Part shown: positions 1-8,443 of the stretch, in pieces
How the letters are laid out: each line of letters begins with the position of its first letter
Position numbering within the stretch: position 1 is the first letter of the stretch
Origin: Azoarcus_F sp036734105
GTDB taxonomy: Bacteria > Pseudomonadota > Gammaproteobacteria > Burkholderiales > Rhodocyclaceae
DNA length: 64,000 bases
Reading direction: 5' to 3'
Assembly: GCA_036734105.1 (NCBI GenBank)
Contig: DAIMZH010000006.1
Coordinates: 1-64,000, forward strand
The notes under the pieces: model-generated
The model's database searches: none
What the model saw: only the letters and a program-made list of their open reading frames with translations
What the model was told of the DNA's origin: nothing
Made by a program: the position numbers and the translations under genes

Positions 1-384
1 GTGCAAGGTGCCGCGCGCATCCCGCCACCGGACTAGCTGGCGGGTAGCGGTACTCAGCGATGGGGTGGGCTGCTCGAAGCGTTCATCCAGCACTGCATAC
101 TCCCAGTCGTGGTCAGGAATGCTCAGACGCAGGGCAATGGTCTGATGACCGGCAAGTGCGTCATTCAGGCGGCTGGACAGTCGAGCCAGTGCCTGCGGGG
201 ACCGGGTGGAGGCCAACAGGGTTTCGATGGTCAGCCGTTTGGCAGACAGGTCATGCAGGTCAAGCTCGTCAAAGTGGGCAGAGACTGCGCGGTCGACTGC
301 GATGCCGACGACGATCAGCAGTCCGCTGGTCATCACTGCGAACAGTGCGGCCAATCGGGAAGTGAGCGACCAGGCTGCGCTCAT
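1..384 (-). CDS. Heavy-metal sensor histidine kinase, N-terminal part (cut by window edge)
   Basis: The first 128 codons are visible and the rest lies beyond base 1. The start ATG overlaps the stop of the response regulator gene in an ATGA arrangement, so the two are translationally coupled. The protein begins with a short cytoplasmic stretch, then a hydrophobic segment at about residues 10-30 (AALFAVMTSGLLIVVGIAV), then a hydrophilic, presumably periplasmic, sensor region. This fits the CusS/CopS/IrlS family, in which a membrane kinase senses periplasmic copper or silver and phosphorylates its partner regulator. The kinase core is not visible, so the family call rests on the partner and the neighbouring cus genes. 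Confidence 0.85.
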   Translation of the reverse strand, partial: MSAAWSLTSRLAALFAVMTSGLLIVVGIAVDRAVSAHFDELDLHDLSAKRLTIETLLASTRSPQALARLSSRLNDALAGHQTIALRLSIPDHDWEYAVLDERFEQPTPSLSTATRQLVRWRDARGTLH

Positions 385-1058
385 GTCCGGTCGCTTTCGA
401 GCACGTAGCCCATGCCACGCACTGTGCGGATCAGCTTGGGCTCGAAGGCGTCATCCACCTTGGCGCGCAGACGGCGCACGGCGACCTCGATCACGTTGGT
501 GTCGCTATCGAAGTTCATGTCCCATACCTGTGAGGCAATCAGCGAGCGCGGCAGGACTTCGCCCTGACGGCGCAACAGCAGTTCGAGCAGACCGAATTCC
601 TTGGCAGTGAGGTCAATGCGTGTGCCGCTGCGCGTGACCCGCCGTCGCATCAGATCCAGCTCCAGGTCGGCGGCGCGCAGCACTTCGGGCTCCTTGTTCT
701 TACCCCGTCGCAACAGGGTGCGTACACGGGCGAGCAGTTCTGAAAAGGCGAAAGGTTTGACGAGATAGTCATCGGCACCCAGTTCCAGCCCGCGAACCCG
801 GTCATCGACGGCATCACGGGCCGTCAGAAACAGCACCGGCATCTCGGCACCAGCGCGGCGTACCGTCTGGAGTATGGTCCAGCCGTCGACCCCTGGCAGC
901 ATGACGTCGAGCACCAGCAGGTCGTAATCGCCGGTCAGGGCCAGGTGCATGCCATCGATACCTTCACGCGCCAGATCAACGACAAAGCCGGCCTCGCTCA
1001 GTCCCTGGCGCAGATAGTCGCCTGTTTTCGCCTCGTCTTCGACGATCAGAATCTTCAT
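381..1058 (-). CDS. cusR: OmpR-family heavy-metal response regulator (CusR/CopR-like)
   Basis: 225 residues, full length for an OmpR/PhoB regulator. The receiver domain covers about residues 1-115 with the acidic pair ED at 8-9, phosphoacceptor Asp51 (LVLDVMLPG) and the conserved Lys in LVKPFAF. A winged-helix DNA-binding domain fills residues 125-222, ending in the typical TVRGMGYVL. It is likely to activate the divergent cusF-cusCBA genes when phosphorylated by the kinase encoded just downstream. A 6-4-6 inverted repeat in the intergenic region is a fitting binding site. Copper/silver specificity is inferred from context; CzcR and IrlR are close relatives. Confidence 0.9.
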   Translation of the reverse strand: MKILIVEDEAKTGDYLRQGLSEAGFVVDLAREGIDGMHLALTGDYDLLVLDVMLPGVDGWTILQTVRRAGAEMPVLFLTARDAVDDRVRGLELGADDYLVKPFAFSELLARVRTLLRRGKNKEPEVLRAADLELDLMRRRVTRSGTRIDLTAKEFGLLELLLRRQGEVLPRSLIASQVWDMNFDSDTNVIEVAVRRLRAKVDDAFEPKLIRTVRGMGYVLESDRT

Positions 1059-1123
1059 TTTCCTGCCGTGTGCGATTGGTTGATGGCCTGATTCTGCCAG
1101 CGAAAAACCCCGATCACTTGAAC

Positions 1124-1139
1124 ATTACAGAGATGTAAT
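1124..1139. promoter_or_regulatory. Inverted repeat, probable CusR/CopR operator
   Basis: The perfect inverted repeat ATTACA-GAGA-TGTAAT lies midway between the divergent regulator gene (start at 1058) and cusF (start at 1259). Heavy-metal OmpR-type regulators bind inverted repeats of this size and TTACA-like half-sites. The position suggests control of both transcripts, but no promoter elements were assigned with confidence. Confidence 0.7.
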
Positions 1140-1258
1140 CCGCCTGTCAGCTTGCTGTCTGTGGTCGGAGCTCATGATGCGGCTGTGTCTGATCCAACGG
1201 CGTCAAGTGAAGTTGATGTCGGCAAGCAGTCTTTCCAACCACTCAGGAGCTCGTTCCA

Positions 1259-1627
1259 ATGAAGACCTCGCCCACGGCTGCCATCTCCGCATTCCTGGTT
1301 GTCATCGCTTTTGGCGCTAACCATGTGTTGGCGCAATCCGGCCATGCAGGTCATCACGGTCATGCGCCTGCTGCCAGCACATCCAGCATGGCTGCAGCAC
1401 CCAGCCTGTCCGAAGGCAAGGTGCGACGGGTCAATGCCAGCGCTGGCACAGTGACAATTGCGCATGGGCCGCTGGCAAACCTTGATATGCCCCCAATGAC
1501 CATGACTTTCCGGGTACTGGACAAGGGCTCGCTGGACGGTTTGAGCGCAGGCGACAGCATTCGCTTTGCTGCGCAGATGGACGGTGACGAGTTTGTTGTG
1601 TCGGAAATCGAAAAAAACGGCGATTGA
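1259..1627 (+). CDS. cusF: CusF-like periplasmic copper/silver-binding protein
   Basis: 122 residues with a cleavable signal peptide (about 1-25, ending VLAQ), a His/Ala/Ser-rich linker (GHAGHHGHAP) and a C-terminal small beta-barrel of the CusF family at about 53-120. The metal site reads AHGPLANLDMPPMTMTF: the His and the two Met of the MTM motif are present, but the Trp that caps the site in E. coli CusF is replaced by Met. CusF-type proteins bind Cu(I)/Ag(I) and pass it to the CusCBA pump. An AGGAG ribosome site precedes the start. The gene is first in the cus block, about 107 bases before the outer membrane component. Confidence 0.85.
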   Translation: MKTSPTAAISAFLVVIAFGANHVLAQSGHAGHHGHAPAASTSSMAAAPSLSEGKVRRVNASAGTVTIAHGPLANLDMPPMTMTFRVLDKGSLDGLSAGDSIRFAAQMDGDEFVVSEIEKNGD

Positions 1628-1734
1628 TTGACCTTCCGGCCTGATCCGCCCGGCATCAATCACACTATGCCGGGCGTCTTGAGTCGCCGCTCAACGCGCA
1701 TGACTGGCCTAACCTGAATACGAGCCAAACTGCC

Positions 1735-3039
1735 ATGAACCCGCTTCGTTTTGCTGCCCGTCTGCGCAGTGCCAGCATGCTCTGCCTGGCGACGCTGACA
1801 GTCGCGGGGAATTTGGCTGCGTTTGCCGGTTCGCCCTCATCAGAGCCCATGCTCGGGGCCGATCTGGCCGCCCTGATCGCCCATGCGCGTGAGCACAACC
1901 CGGCGCTTGGCGCGAGCCGTCTGGATGCCGCAGCCGCCCGCGAACGCGTGACGTCGTCAGCCAGTCTGCCCGATCCGCGTTTTGAGATCGAGCTGATGGA
2001 TGTTACCAACGCGATGAACCCGGGGCGCCCCGCCTCGCTGTTGCCCGGCGAGGTTGGCACCACGTCCTTGCGGGTGACGCAGATGCTGCCTTTTCCGGGC
2101 AAGCGCACGCTGCGTGCAGAGGTGGCGCAGGCGCTTGCCGCCAGGGCTGCGGCCGATGTCATGCAGACCCGGCTGGACATTGGGTCCGCCATTCGTCAGG
2201 CCTTCATTGCCTATTTTGGCGCAGTCGATGAGGCCCGCATCCTGCATCAGACGATTGCGCTGAACGAGAGTCTCGAAACCTTGGTGCTGAATCGCTACGC
2301 GCTCGGACTTGCCAGTCAGCAAGAGGTGCTTCAGGTTCAGGGTGAGTTGACCACACTGCGTATTGAGGCGGTCGAGCTTGCACGCCGTCGTGCCATGGCA
2401 CAGGCGGGCCTGAATGCCTTGTTGCCTCGTGCTCCCGATGCGCCGCTGGCCGAACCGGCCGCCTTGCCGCCCTTGCCGCCAGTGCAGGTGCTGGCCTCCC
2501 TCATCGAACAGGCATCCTTGAACGCACCGATGATCAGCCGCAGTCAGGCAGAGCTGCTTGCGGCAGAGCGCAACAGCGCCTTGACCTATCGGGATCGCTA
2601 CCCGGATTTTGGCGTGTCGATTGCCAACAATCGCCCCAGGGGTGGGCGTGAAAGCTGGGATGTGATGTTTGAGCTAAACATACCGCTGCAGCAGACAAGC
2701 CGCCGAGCGCGGGAGCGTGAAGCAGAGTATGCGAGCGCCGCGGCCGCAGCCCGTCTTGAGTCCGTCGAGAACCGACTGGCTGGTGCCGTGGGTGAGCACC
2801 ATGCCGCGCTTGAGGCCCGCAGAGCGCAGATCACCCTGATTCGCGACACCTTGCTACCGCAAACTGAAGACGGCCTGGCCTCGGCGCGGGCTGGCTATGA
2901 AAGCGGCAGCGTCGACTTTGCTGCGGTGCTGGCGGCGCAACAGCGTGTGCTGAATACCCGTCTCAAGCTGCTTGACGCCGAGGTCGAGGCGGCGCTCAGC
3001 GCGGCCACACTCGAACAACTGCTGGGGATTTCGCTGTGA
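1735..3039 (+). CDS. cusC: Outer membrane efflux protein of the TolC family (CusC/CzcC-like)
   Basis: 434 residues: signal peptide (about 1-31) followed by the two repeated helical hairpin segments of the OEP/TolC family, with long Ala/Glu/Arg-rich coiled-coil stretches and the LPDPRFEIEL motif common in metal-efflux members. It forms the outer membrane channel of a heavy-metal RND tripartite pump. The stop codon overlaps the GTG start of the membrane fusion protein, so the pump genes are coupled. Metal specificity comes from its partners. Confidence 0.9.
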   Translation: MNPLRFAARLRSASMLCLATLTVAGNLAAFAGSPSSEPMLGADLAALIAHAREHNPALGASRLDAAAARERVTSSASLPDPRFEIELMDVTNAMNPGRPASLLPGEVGTTSLRVTQMLPFPGKRTLRAEVAQALAARAAADVMQTRLDIGSAIRQAFIAYFGAVDEARILHQTIALNESLETLVLNRYALGLASQQEVLQVQGELTTLRIEAVELARRRAMAQAGLNALLPRAPDAPLAEPAALPPLPPVQVLASLIEQASLNAPMISRSQAELLAAERNSALTYRDRYPDFGVSIANNRPRGGRESWDVMFELNIPLQQTSRRAREREAEYASAAAAARLESVENRLAGAVGEHHAALEARRAQITLIRDTLLPQTEDGLASARAGYESGSVDFAAVLAAQQRVLNTRLKLLDAEVEAALSAATLEQLLGISL

Positions 3040-4601
3040 AACTCGCAATCAAGACCGCTTTGACCGTCCCCATGGTGCTGCTTGCACTGGTTGCTGGCTA
3101 CCAGTTCGGTCAGCATTCGTCATCGGACGAACAATGGGCCGCATTCGATGCCCAGGCGGCGAGTGACACCGCCGCCGCTGGCGCAGCGCCGGGCGATCCC
3201 GGCGAGCGGGTCATCCTTTATTACCGCAACCCGATGGGGCTGCCGGATACCTCGCCTGAGCCCAAGAAGGATTCGATGGGCATGGACTACATTCCGGTCT
3301 ATGCCGATGAACAGGGCGACGACGTCGGCACGGTGCGGGTCAGCCCGGCAAGGCTGCAAAGTCTTGGGGTGCGCACTGCGGCGGTTGAAATCCGGACGCT
3401 TGATGCAGCCTTGCGGGCGGTTGGCCGTGTCGAACTCGACGAGCGTCGTATTCATGATGTGTCACCACGCTTCGAGGGTTGGATAGAGCGTCTGCATGTG
3501 AGCGCGACAGGCGACCTGGTGCGGCGGGGCCAGCCGCTGTTTGCTGTATATAGCCCCGAGCTGGCCTCTGCTCGTCAGGAGCTGTCAATTGCGCAGCGGC
3601 TGGTTGGCGAGGCAGGCAGCGACGAGCTTGCGCAAAAGGGTGCGCAGCGCCTAGCCGATGCTGCTCAGGCGCGACTCCGCAACTGGCAGGCAAGCGGTGG
3701 AGGCAGCGGTAACAGCGTGATGTTCAGCTCGCCGGTTGATGGCATCGTGCTTGAAAAATATGCGGTGGAGGGCATGCGTTTTACCGCTGGCATGCCGGTA
3801 TATCGCATCGCCGATCTGTCCAGCGTGTGGGTGCTCGCCGATATCTACGAGCAGGATCTTGCACGCATCGCCCTCGGGCAACCGGCGCGCATCGCCTTCG
3901 ACGCCTATCCGGGCCGACATTTGGATGCACGGATAAGCTACATTTACCCGACCCTCAACACCGCTACCCGGACAACACTGGTTCGCCTGGAACTGGCCAA
4001 TGCCGAAGGCTTGCTGCGACCGGGGATGTTCGCACATGTGGAGTTGCTCACCGGAGGCGAGCTTCCCCGCGTGACCGTGCCTGGCTCAGCCATCATCGAT
4101 GACGGGCAGCGCCGCATCGTGTTGATCGCCGAGGGGGAAGGGCGCTTCCGGCCCCAGGTTGTGGAAACCGGCCTGCGCAGCCGCGATCATGTAGAGATTC
4201 TTTCCGGGCTGGAAGGCGACGAGCGCGTGGTGGTGTCGGCCAACTTTCTGATTGATGCCGAAAGCAATCTTCAGGCGGCGCTGGCGAATTTTGGTGACGG
4301 CGATCCCGACGACGGCCCTGCGCGTTACGAAACCCGCGGTGTCTTCGAGGACTACTTTGACGACACCGGTACCGTGATGTTGATGCATGAGGAAATCCCC
4401 GCGCTGCATTGGCCGACCATGACCATGGAGTTCGGACTGTCCGAGCCAGGGCTGCTTGAGGGGTTGGCCCGCGGGGCGCCAATCCGCTTCGTCTTCGAAG
4501 ACAGGGGCAATGGCGAGTTTGTGGTGACCGAAATCACTGGTGAGCCAGTCTCTGCTGGTCCCGATACGCCGACTGACAGTCATCGCCACGGGGATCACTG
4601 A
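3036..4601 (+). CDS. cusB: CusB-type periplasmic adaptor with fused C-terminal CusF domain
   Basis: 521 residues starting at a GTG that overlaps the stop of the previous gene. Order of parts: N-terminal membrane anchor/signal (about 7-26); heavy-metal-binding segment with YYRNPMGLPDTS and DSMGMDYIPVY (about 62-91); barrel-sandwich, alpha-hairpin and beta-barrel adaptor domains (about 100-420); and a CusF-like metal-binding domain (about 435-505) with HEEIPALHWPTMTMEF, which keeps the Trp and both Met ligands. It links the inner membrane RND pump to the outer membrane channel. The C-terminal CusF fusion is known from SilB-type adaptors. A separate CusF is also present upstream. Confidence 0.92.
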   Translation: MKLAIKTALTVPMVLLALVAGYQFGQHSSSDEQWAAFDAQAASDTAAAGAAPGDPGERVILYYRNPMGLPDTSPEPKKDSMGMDYIPVYADEQGDDVGTVRVSPARLQSLGVRTAAVEIRTLDAALRAVGRVELDERRIHDVSPRFEGWIERLHVSATGDLVRRGQPLFAVYSPELASARQELSIAQRLVGEAGSDELAQKGAQRLADAAQARLRNWQASGGGSGNSVMFSSPVDGIVLEKYAVEGMRFTAGMPVYRIADLSSVWVLADIYEQDLARIALGQPARIAFDAYPGRHLDARISYIYPTLNTATRTTLVRLELANAEGLLRPGMFAHVELLTGGELPRVTVPGSAIIDDGQRRIVLIAEGEGRFRPQVVETGLRSRDHVEILSGLEGDERVVVSANFLIDAESNLQAALANFGDGDPDDGPARYETRGVFEDYFDDTGTVMLMHEEIPALHWPTMTMEFGLSEPGLLEGLARGAPIRFVFEDRGNGEFVVTEITGEPVSAGPDTPTDSHRHGDH

Positions 4602-4602
4602 C

Positions 4603-7600
4603 ATGCTCAGTCGTCTCATCGAGTGGTCCGGGCGCAATGTTTCCATCGTCGTGCTGGCGACCTTGTTGCTGATCGGTGCCGGTGTGTACGCCCTAAAGAA
4701 CACCGCACTGGACGCGCTACCCGATCTGTCCGACGTGCAGGTGATCGTGTTTACCGAGTTTTCTGGTCAGGCACCACAGGTGGTAGAAGACCAGGTCACC
4801 TACCCGCTCACCACGGCCATGTTGTCGGTGCCCGGTGCACGGGTGGTGCGTGGCTTCTCGATGTTTGGCGCGTCCTATGTTTATGTGATCTTTGAGGACG
4901 GCACCGACATCTACTGGGCGCGCTCGAGGGTGCTGGAGTATCTCAGCTCGGCGGCCGGACGACTGCCGCAGGGCGTGTCGCCGCAGATCGGGCCGGATGC
5001 GACTGGCGTCGGTTGGGTGTACCAGTACGCACTGCTCGGCAAGGACAAGGACCTCGGCGAGATGCGCAGCCTGCAGGACTGGTATTTGCGCTATCAGTTG
5101 AGTCAGGCACACGGCGTGTCGGAAGTGGCCAGCATTGGCGGCTTCGTCAAGGAGTTCCAGGTCGTCGTAGACCCGCATAGGCTGGCTAGCTACGGCATTG
5201 CGCTGGAGCAGGTCGGCAGGGTCATCGGCGCATCCAACCGCGATGTGGGCGGCCGGGTAATCGAGCTGGCCGAGAAGGAGTACATGGTTCGCGGACGTGG
5301 CTATCTGCGCGGCATCGAGGACATCGAGGCACTGGTGCTGGGTCTGGATCGCGGCACGCCGGTGCGGGTCAGTGACGTCGCGCGGGTGGAGTTGGTGCCG
5401 GCCGGGCGGCGCGGCATTGCCGAGCTCAACGGCACGGGGGAGGTCGCGTCCGGCATTGTCATGGCGCGCTTTGGCGAGAATGCACTCGATGTCATTGCAA
5501 ATGTGAAGGAGAAGATCGCCGAGATCAGTCCGGGCATGCCTGAAGGCACCGAGATTGTGCCGGTGTACGACCGTTCGGAGCTGATCCAGCGCGCCATCGA
5601 CAACCTGAAATGGACCTTGCTCGAAGAAAGCCTGATTGTTGCCATAGTCTGCATCGTATTTCTGCTGCATGTGCGCAGCGCGCTGGTCGCCATCGTCACG
5701 CTGCCGCTGGGCATATTGTTTGCCTTCATCGCGATGAACGCGCTTGGCATCGGCTCCAACATCATGAGCCTGGGTGGCATCGCGATCGCGATAGGCGCGA
5801 TGGTCGATGCCGCCATCGTGATGATAGAGAACGCCCACAAGCGGTTGGAGCGCTTCGAGGCCAAGTCCTCCGGGCTGAGTCCGGCTGAGTACGCAAAGGC
5901 GCGGGCGCGGGTGATCATGGACGCTTGCAAGGAGGTCGGCCCGGCGCTGTTCTTCTCGCTGCTGATCATCACCGTGTCGTTTCTGCCGGTGTTTGCGCTG
6001 GAGGGCCAGGAGGGCCGATTGTTCTCGCCGCTGGCCTACACCAAGACCTTTGCGATGGCCGGCGCCGCCTTCCTGTCGCTGACGCTGATCCCGGTGCTGA
6101 TGCTGTTCTTTGTGCGCGGGCGCATCCTGCCCGAAGCGAAGAACCCGGTGAATCGCTTTTTGATCTGGAGCTACCGGCCAATGATCCGCGGCGTGATGCG
6201 CTTCAAATGGGTCACCATCGTGCTTGCCCTGGCAGCGATGGCGGTGACGATCTACCCGGCGCGCCAGCTTGGCTCGGAGTTCATGCCGACGCTCAACGAG
6301 GGCACATTGTTCTATATGCCAGCCTCGATTCCGGGCATGTCGGTGACCGAGGCGGGGCGGCTGTTGGCCACCACCAACCGCATCATAAAGACCTTCCCCG
6401 AGGTCGAGTCGGTGTATGGCAAGGCCGGAAGAGCCGAATCGGCCACCGACCCGGCACCGATAGAGATGTTCGAGACGGTCATCAACCTCAAGCCGGAATC
6501 CGAATGGCGGCCAGGGCTGACAATCGACTCGCTGATTGCCGAGATGGACGCCGCCCTGCGTTTTCCGGGGCTGGCCAACTCATGGACCATGCCGATCAAG
6601 GCGCGCATCGACATGTTGTCGACCGGCATTCGCACGCCAATCGGGGTCAAGGTTTTCGGGCGCAGCCTGGAAGACATCGAGCGGGTTGCACGCGAGGTTG
6701 AAGTCGCCGTCAAGTCGGTGCCTGGCACCACCAGCGCCTACGCAGAACGGGTCACCGGGGGGCTCTACCTTGATATCGAGCCGCGTCGCGACCAACTCGC
6801 CCGCTACGGACTCACGGTTGACGCCTTGCAGCAGGTGGTGGCCACCGCGCTCGGTGGCGAGCAGGTCACGACCATGGTGATGGGCCTGGAGCGCTATGGC
6901 GTCACGGTGCGCTATCCGCGTGGCTTGCGCAGCGACCCTGAGCGTATTGCGCGTGAGGTGTTCCTGCCCACCGCCAGTGGCATGGTCCCGCTTGGCCAAG
7001 TGGCGGAAGTCACCATCCAGAACGGCCCACCAGCCATCCGTACCGAAAACGCAATGCTGGTCGGCTACATTTATGTGGACACCCGGGAATCCGACCTCGG
7101 CGCCTTTGTGCGTCGCGCGCAGCAGGCAGTAGCCGAGCAGGTGAGCTTTCCACCCGGCACCTATGCCGCCTGGAGCGGACAGTTCGAATACATGGAGCGC
7201 GCCAAGGAAAAGCTCAAGATCGTCATCCCGGTGACGCTCGCGCTGATCTTTGTGCTGCTCTACCTCAACTTCCGGCGCATGACAGAAACCCTGATTGTGA
7301 TGAGCACGGTACCGTTCGCGCTCATCGGCGGCATCTGGCTGATGTGGTGGCTGGACTACAACATGAGCGTTGCGGTGGCGGTTGGTTTCATCGCGCTGGC
7401 CGGGGTCGCCGCCGAGACCGGGGTAATCATGCTGATCTATCTTGACCATGCCTGGCGCGACACACAGGCGCGCTGTGCCGAACAAGGGCGTGCGCCCGCT
7501 GTGGCCGACCTGTATCGGGCGGTGATGGAAGGCGCGGTCGAGCGGGTGCGCCCCAAGATGATGACCACCATCACGGTCATCGCCGGTCTGCTACCCATCA

Positions 7601-7776
7601 TGTGGAGTACCGGCACCGGCTCGGAGGTGATGCGTCGCATCGCCGCGCCCATGGTCGGCGGCATGGTGTCCTCGACCATCCTGACGCTGATCGTGATCCC
7701 GGCGATCTATGCGGTGGTCAAGCAGTGGAGCTTGTCACGCGAGCGTCCCGCAACGTTGTCAGATGCGAAAGCCTGA
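4603..7776 (+). CDS. cusA: Heavy-metal RND efflux pump CusA (Cu/Ag)
   Basis: 1057 residues from the ATG one base after the adaptor stop. An upstream in-frame ATG at 4540 would overlap the adaptor by about 60 bases and adds no family sequence. The protein opens with the HME-RND signature MLSRLIEWSGRN, has twelve predicted membrane segments, and shows proton-relay and porter-domain sequences typical of CusA. The Met-rich periplasmic stretch (FYMPASIPGMS, then WTMPIKARIDMLSTGI) matches Cu(I)/Ag(I) pumps rather than Zn/Co/Cd CzcA types. It exports metal from the periplasm and cytoplasm using the proton gradient, with the adaptor and channel encoded upstream. Confidence 0.95.
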   Translation: MLSRLIEWSGRNVSIVVLATLLLIGAGVYALKNTALDALPDLSDVQVIVFTEFSGQAPQVVEDQVTYPLTTAMLSVPGARVVRGFSMFGASYVYVIFEDGTDIYWARSRVLEYLSSAAGRLPQGVSPQIGPDATGVGWVYQYALLGKDKDLGEMRSLQDWYLRYQLSQAHGVSEVASIGGFVKEFQVVVDPHRLASYGIALEQVGRVIGASNRDVGGRVIELAEKEYMVRGRGYLRGIEDIEALVLGLDRGTPVRVSDVARVELVPAGRRGIAELNGTGEVASGIVMARFGENALDVIANVKEKIAEISPGMPEGTEIVPVYDRSELIQRAIDNLKWTLLEESLIVAIVCIVFLLHVRSALVAIVTLPLGILFAFIAMNALGIGSNIMSLGGIAIAIGAMVDAAIVMIENAHKRLERFEAKSSGLSPAEYAKARARVIMDACKEVGPALFFSLLIITVSFLPVFALEGQEGRLFSPLAYTKTFAMAGAAFLSLTLIPVLMLFFVRGRILPEAKNPVNRFLIWSYRPMIRGVMRFKWVTIVLALAAMAVTIYPARQLGSEFMPTLNEGTLFYMPASIPGMSVTEAGRLLATTNRIIKTFPEVESVYGKAGRAESATDPAPIEMFETVINLKPESEWRPGLTIDSLIAEMDAALRFPGLANSWTMPIKARIDMLSTGIRTPIGVKVFGRSLEDIERVAREVEVAVKSVPGTTSAYAERVTGGLYLDIEPRRDQLARYGLTVDALQQVVATALGGEQVTTMVMGLERYGVTVRYPRGLRSDPERIAREVFLPTASGMVPLGQVAEVTIQNGPPAIRTENAMLVGYIYVDTRESDLGAFVRRAQQAVAEQVSFPPGTYAAWSGQFEYMERAKEKLKIVIPVTLALIFVLLYLNFRRMTETLIVMSTVPFALIGGIWLMWWLDYNMSVAVAVGFIALAGVAAETGVIMLIYLDHAWRDTQARCAEQGRAPAVADLYRAVMEGAVERVRPKMMTTITVIAGLLPIMWSTGTGSEVMRRIAAPMVGGMVSSTILTLIVIPAIYAVVKQWSLSRERPATLSDAKA

Positions 7777-7807
7777 CGGTGTTGAAAAAGGACAGGGGCG
7801 GCAACCC

Positions 7808-8443
7808 TCATGAGTCAAAAAAAGTCCTTTTTAACCAACTGGCAAAGTTATCGGCGGAGCGAAGGTTGGGATCGAGGTAGCGAGCCATTATTGCTAGGCC
7901 AAACGGTTTGCCGGGTTCCTCCTGCCATGCGAGCCAAGTATGAATCTTTGCCTTAGGTTGCTTTAGTTCATTGAACCGACATTGGCCTGGAGGAATACTG
8001 TCGAGCGATGTTTCCACATGAGCAAACAGCGGGTCATTCTCAGGGACCAGAAACCGCAGGAAATTTTCGAGAATTCCGTTTGTCTGGTTGTCAGGCATCA
8101 GCCAGATGCCTACACGAGGTAACAGAGTGTTGGGCGGTGCGGAAATGACTGTTCCATCTGGTGCAGGGAACTCAGGCGCGTTTGCATAGCCAGCCAATCT
8201 CAGTCGGTCCGTTACGGCCTGCCATCGGGAATGGAGATCGGTATCCGCATCGAGTAGGATGCCGAGAGCGAAGATGTCGCTTTCTTTCAGTTGAACCGCA
8301 ATATTATCCAGCAGGGGGTCTTTGCCCTTGCAGTCACGAATCTTGTCGATCAAGCCGAGTTGCCGTTTTGCACAGATACGCTTGACGACATGCTCGTCGT
8401 CGGCGCCTTCCACCATCAGCACGCGCTTACCGGCCATGGTCAA
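7808..8443 (-). CDS. DUF3226 protein with TOPRIM-like acidic motifs
   Basis: 211 residues, resembling the DUF3226 family. The N-terminal half carries a TOPRIM-like pattern: a conserved Glu12 in LMVEGADDEHVV and an acidic triad Asp65/67/69 in GILLDADTDLH. In OLD-family nucleases such residues bind metal for DNA cleavage. Its start overlaps the stop of the ATPase gene by four bases, so the two proteins are made together, giving in two polypeptides what OLD/GajA proteins carry in one. It is last in an operon starting with an AbrB/MazF pair. Nuclease activity is inferred, not shown. It ends 31 bases from cusA on the opposite strand. Confidence 0.75.
   Translation of the reverse strand: MTMAGKRVLMVEGADDEHVVKRICAKRQLGLIDKIRDCKGKDPLLDNIAVQLKESDIFALGILLDADTDLHSRWQAVTDRLRLAGYANAPEFPAPDGTVISAPPNTLLPRVGIWLMPDNQTNGILENFLRFLVPENDPLFAHVETSLDSIPPGQCRFNELKQPKAKIHTWLAWQEEPGKPFGLAIMARYLDPNLRSADNFASWLKRTFFDS

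Noticed and set aside
4717..5838. 373-codon open frame antisense to cusA
   Set aside because: Covered by a well-supported RND pump gene; composition rich in His, Arg and Asp as expected for a shadow frame.
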